Made by a program: the position numbers and the translations under genes. Below, in pieces: positions 21,287 to 23,164 of a stretch of DNA of 23,164 bases. The stretch's first letter is position 1, and the number at the start of each line of letters is the position of its first letter. Origin of the DNA: a bacterium (GTDB taxonomy: Bacteria > Babelota > Babeliae > Babelales > Vermiphilaceae); contig DAOVGZ010000004.1 of assembly GCA_030672115.1 (NCBI GenBank), positions 1 to 23,164 on the forward strand. The letters run 5' to 3'. The notes under the pieces are model-generated. The model made no database searches and was not told the origin of the DNA. It saw only the letters and a list, made by a program, of their open reading frames with translations.

Positions 21287-22234
21287 GTGTATACAAAAAA
21301 AAAATCTGCTACCATGCTATTTCTCTCGTTTTGTTTTTTTTCTATAGCCTGGCCACTTCTTGCACAAATAAAATTATCAAGTGAATATATCAACGAAAAA
21401 GCAAACACTATTTCTCTTGCTGTATCATTAAAAAAAAATGATTTTATTTTATCTGAATCAATCGATATTTCTGTCGACAATCCCAACATTTCACTTTCTA
21501 TTTGGAACATTGATCAAAAACCAATTGAACGTTACGAACCACTTTTTAAAGAAACTAAAAAACTACTGACAAACAGATTTACAATAACATTTAACGCCAC
21601 ACAAAAAGCAGTATCTTCTAAACAATCAAAAACAAATATTTATCTATCTTTTTATCAAGGATCCAAGAAAAAAACCGTTCAAAATGTTTTTCCATTTATA
21701 TTTGCTCAACCGAAAAAAACACAGAAATTAATTTCTATTCCAGGTGATGACATAGAAGAAATTATGCCGAACATTCAAGCTAAGCCTACACAAGAGGATA
21801 CAAAAACATTTTCTTCACGCCTTTCTAATTTAGTTGCAAAAACTGAAAGCTTATGGATCCGTTTATTGCTTGTATTACTGCTTGGCCTTTTGATGAGTCT
21901 TACTCCTTGTATTTACCCCATGATCCCTATCACACTTGGTATTTTACAATCACGTGGAAGCAAATCTATTGGTTACAACTTTTTACAATCTCTTTGTTAC
22001 ACTGCAGGTATCGCAACAACATTTGCTATCCTTGGATTACTTGCAGCATTTACTGGCCAACTATTTGGCAGCATCATGAGTAATCCATTTTTTATTGTTG
22101 CCCTTGCACTCTTACTTTCTTACCTTGGTCTTTCTATGTTTGGTTTTTACGATATGTACACACCAAATTTATGCGTGGATCTAGTACAAGCAATCATAAA
22201 GGTTCTCTACTTTCTATTTTTCTTTTTGGCATAA
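21287..22234 (+). CDS. dsbD: DsbD thiol:disulfide interchange protein, N-terminal part (zero frame)
   Basis: DsbD moves electrons from cytoplasmic thioredoxin to periplasmic proteins. The start is GTG, six bases after AAGGA. A signal peptide (about 1-26) is followed by a DsbD alpha-like domain (about 27-150). Where the family has a YQGC...C pair, this one reads YQGSKKKTVQNVF, so both redox cysteines are absent. The membrane domain begins near 185, with the reactive Cys in SLTPCIYPMIPITLG, and runs on in normal DsbD fashion to LSMFGFYDMYTPN. There the frame ends in an unrelated 21-codon tail and TAA, while the rest of DsbD continues in the -1 frame. The gene is thus split at 22165-22171. Confidence 0.85.
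   Translation: MYTKKKSATMLFLSFCFFSIAWPLLAQIKLSSEYINEKANTISLAVSLKKNDFILSESIDISVDNPNISLSIWNIDQKPIERYEPLFKETKKLLTNRFTITFNATQKAVSSKQSKTNIYLSFYQGSKKKTVQNVFPFIFAQPKKTQKLISIPGDDIEEIMPNIQAKPTQEDTKTFSSRLSNLVAKTESLWIRLLLVLLLGLLMSLTPCIYPMIPITLGILQSRGSKSIGYNFLQSLCYTAGIATTFAILGLLAAFTGQLFGSIMSNPFFIVALALLLSYLGLSMFGFYDMYTPNLCVDLVQAIIKVLYFLFFFLA
22165..22171 (+). other. A AAT TTA slippery heptamer at the dsbD frame change
   Basis: In the frame of the upstream half the bases read A AAT TTA, an exact X XXY YYZ -1 frameshift heptamer of the type used in Rous sarcoma virus gag-pol. A one-base slip back gives AAA TTT then ATG CGT, which is exactly the frame of the C-terminal DsbD half. No Shine-Dalgarno-like stimulator upstream or strong downstream hairpin is evident. 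A one-base deletion in the T-run is the rival explanation. Confidence 0.5.
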
Positions 22235-23049
22235 TGAGTGGAAGCGTTGCATCCCCATGTCTTTCTCCTGGACTCATTTTACTTTTGAGTATTGTTACAG
22301 CACTAGTAAGTAAACTCCTTGGCTTTATGCTACTCTTTGCATTTGGTTTTGGTTTAGGAATTCCATTGCTTCTTATTGGAACATTTTCAAGCTCCCTCAA
22401 TGCTCTACCTCGCGCAGGCATGTGGATGATAGAAGTAAAAAAACTATTTGGATTCATGTTATTTGGAATGGTATTTTACTTTTTAAATTCGATTATTCCA
22501 ACAACAATAGTCCTTTTATTGGCAACAGTCTTTATGCTTATCGCTGGAATAATTTATTTTTATAGCATCAAAAAATATGATTCCAAATCAACCAAAACTC
22601 TAAAAAATCTTATCGGCATTATCTGTATTGTTCTTTCTGTTTTTTTAGGAGCAAAAACATACAAAGCTTTTTTCTACATAGAAAAACAATCTGTTGATAC
22701 CTTTTGGTTACACAGCCAGCAAGAAGCAATTTCTATTGCCAAACAAGAAAAAAAATATCTATTTATTGATATTGGCGCTCCATTTTGTTCTATCTGTAAA
22801 GCAATTGATCGCACAATACTTTCAGACCAATCTGTCCGTGCAACACTTACTAAATTTGTAAATCTCAAACTTGATGAAGCAACCTGTCCGAAAGAAGTGT
22901 TCTCAGCTCTTTGTAAAAAATATGAAGTTGTTGGCTATCCAACCTTCTTGCTTATTGAACCAAAAACGGGCGATTTGCTTGCTCGCTGGGGTAGCGAACT
23001 TTATGATGTAACACCAAAAAAATTCATACAAATCCTCCAAAACTACTAA
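22171..23049 (+). CDS. dsbD: DsbD, C-terminal part (-1 frame): membrane half and thioredoxin domain
   Basis: Continues DsbD after the frame change. It holds the second half of the membrane domain, with the partner Cys in SGSVASPCLSPGL, several further membrane segments up to about residue 160 of this part, and a C-terminal thioredoxin-like gamma domain with the redox pair C-S-I-C in APFCSICK and the cis-proline stretch VGYPTFLLIEP. The open frame starts with an ATG at 22171, but there is no ribosome binding site before it, so independent initiation is unlikely. The join YDMYTPN then MRGSSTSNHKGSLLS keeps the usual loop length of the family. If the two parts are joined the protein is about 587 residues, normal for DsbD. 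Confidence 0.82.
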   Translation: MRGSSTSNHKGSLLSIFLFGIMSGSVASPCLSPGLILLLSIVTALVSKLLGFMLLFAFGFGLGIPLLLIGTFSSSLNALPRAGMWMIEVKKLFGFMLFGMVFYFLNSIIPTTIVLLLATVFMLIAGIIYFYSIKKYDSKSTKTLKNLIGIICIVLSVFLGAKTYKAFFYIEKQSVDTFWLHSQQEAISIAKQEKKYLFIDIGAPFCSICKAIDRTILSDQSVRATLTKFVNLKLDEATCPKEVFSALCKKYEVVGYPTFLLIEPKTGDLLARWGSELYDVTPKKFIQILQNY

Positions 23050-23058
23050 AAATCTTCC

Positions 23059-23082
23059 GACGGGGCCCTAAAAAGCCCCGTC
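23059..23082. terminator. GC-rich hairpin after dsbD
   Basis: GACGGGGC pairs perfectly with GCCCCGTC around CCTAAAAA, ten bases after the dsbD stop. It stands out in such AT-rich DNA. No T-run follows on the plus strand, so it may be an atypical terminator or an RNA-stabilising stem. The remaining 82 bases of the window hold nothing I can identify. Confidence 0.6.
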
Positions 23083-23164
23083 ACCTTACAAACCTTCTTT
23101 ATAACCCCTGCCAAGCACTCACCTGTAGCAACAAAAATCTCAAACAAAAAATACCTATACAAAA

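Noticed and set aside
1..23164. CRISPR arrays, insertion sequences and rRNA genes
   Set aside because: No regularly spaced repeats, transposase motifs or rRNA stretches were seen; the only recombinase is Xer-type.

Overview
The window is strongly AT-rich bacterial DNA that is densely coded on both strands. The genes imply a Gram-negative-type envelope: an apparent tolQ-tolR-tolA-tolB set, an FtsH protease, a PBP2-type transpeptidase and a DsbD-type thiol transporter. Several short, lysine-rich proteins with signal peptides have no recognisable family. AT bias, poly-A/poly-T runs, a zinc-ribbon L28 and many small secreted proteins of unknown function would fit a host-associated lineage such as Candidatus Dependentiae (TM6). 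That placement is inference; there is no rRNA in the window to test it.

Layout. 1-1410: an unknown single-pass membrane protein converges with an endonuclease III gene. 1430-7749: the most unusual part. Two paralogous 915-residue regulators, each predicted to have seven membrane segments, then GAF-like, coiled-coil and PAS-like regions, a catalytically dead sigma54-activator-type AAA+ domain and a Fis-type helix-turn-helix. Each is preceded by a very short hydrophobic-peptide gene on the opposite strand, so the peptide/regulator pair looks like a unit that was duplicated as a whole. A structured RNA candidate lies beside the first pair. 7835-10483: a Xer recombinase abuts a PBP2 gene. 10509-11388: a secreted Cys-rich unknown protein and a non-coding stretch with hairpins. 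11389-11885: ribosomal proteins S20 and L28 on the minus strand. 11976-18010: minus-strand run tolQ-tolR-tolA-tolB, then ftsH and suhB, with several overlapping starts and stops. 18110-19525: CCA-adding enzyme, divergent from a DUF4097-type secreted protein at 19569. 20615-21151: a secreted unknown. 21287-23049: dsbD split by a -1 frame change exactly at an A AAT TTA slippery heptamer.

How the genes fit together. The Tol genes, ftsH and suhB form an envelope and quality-control block. XerC/D and PBP2 connect chromosome segregation and wall growth. DsbD would supply reductant across the membrane, although its periplasmic alpha domain has lost its cysteines. The two membrane-tethered regulators with divergent mini-ORFs are the best candidate for an undescribed signalling system: either a short hydrophobic peptide sensed at the membrane, or small membrane peptides controlled by an overlapping antisense leader. 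All functional statements rest on motifs read by eye; no database search was possible.
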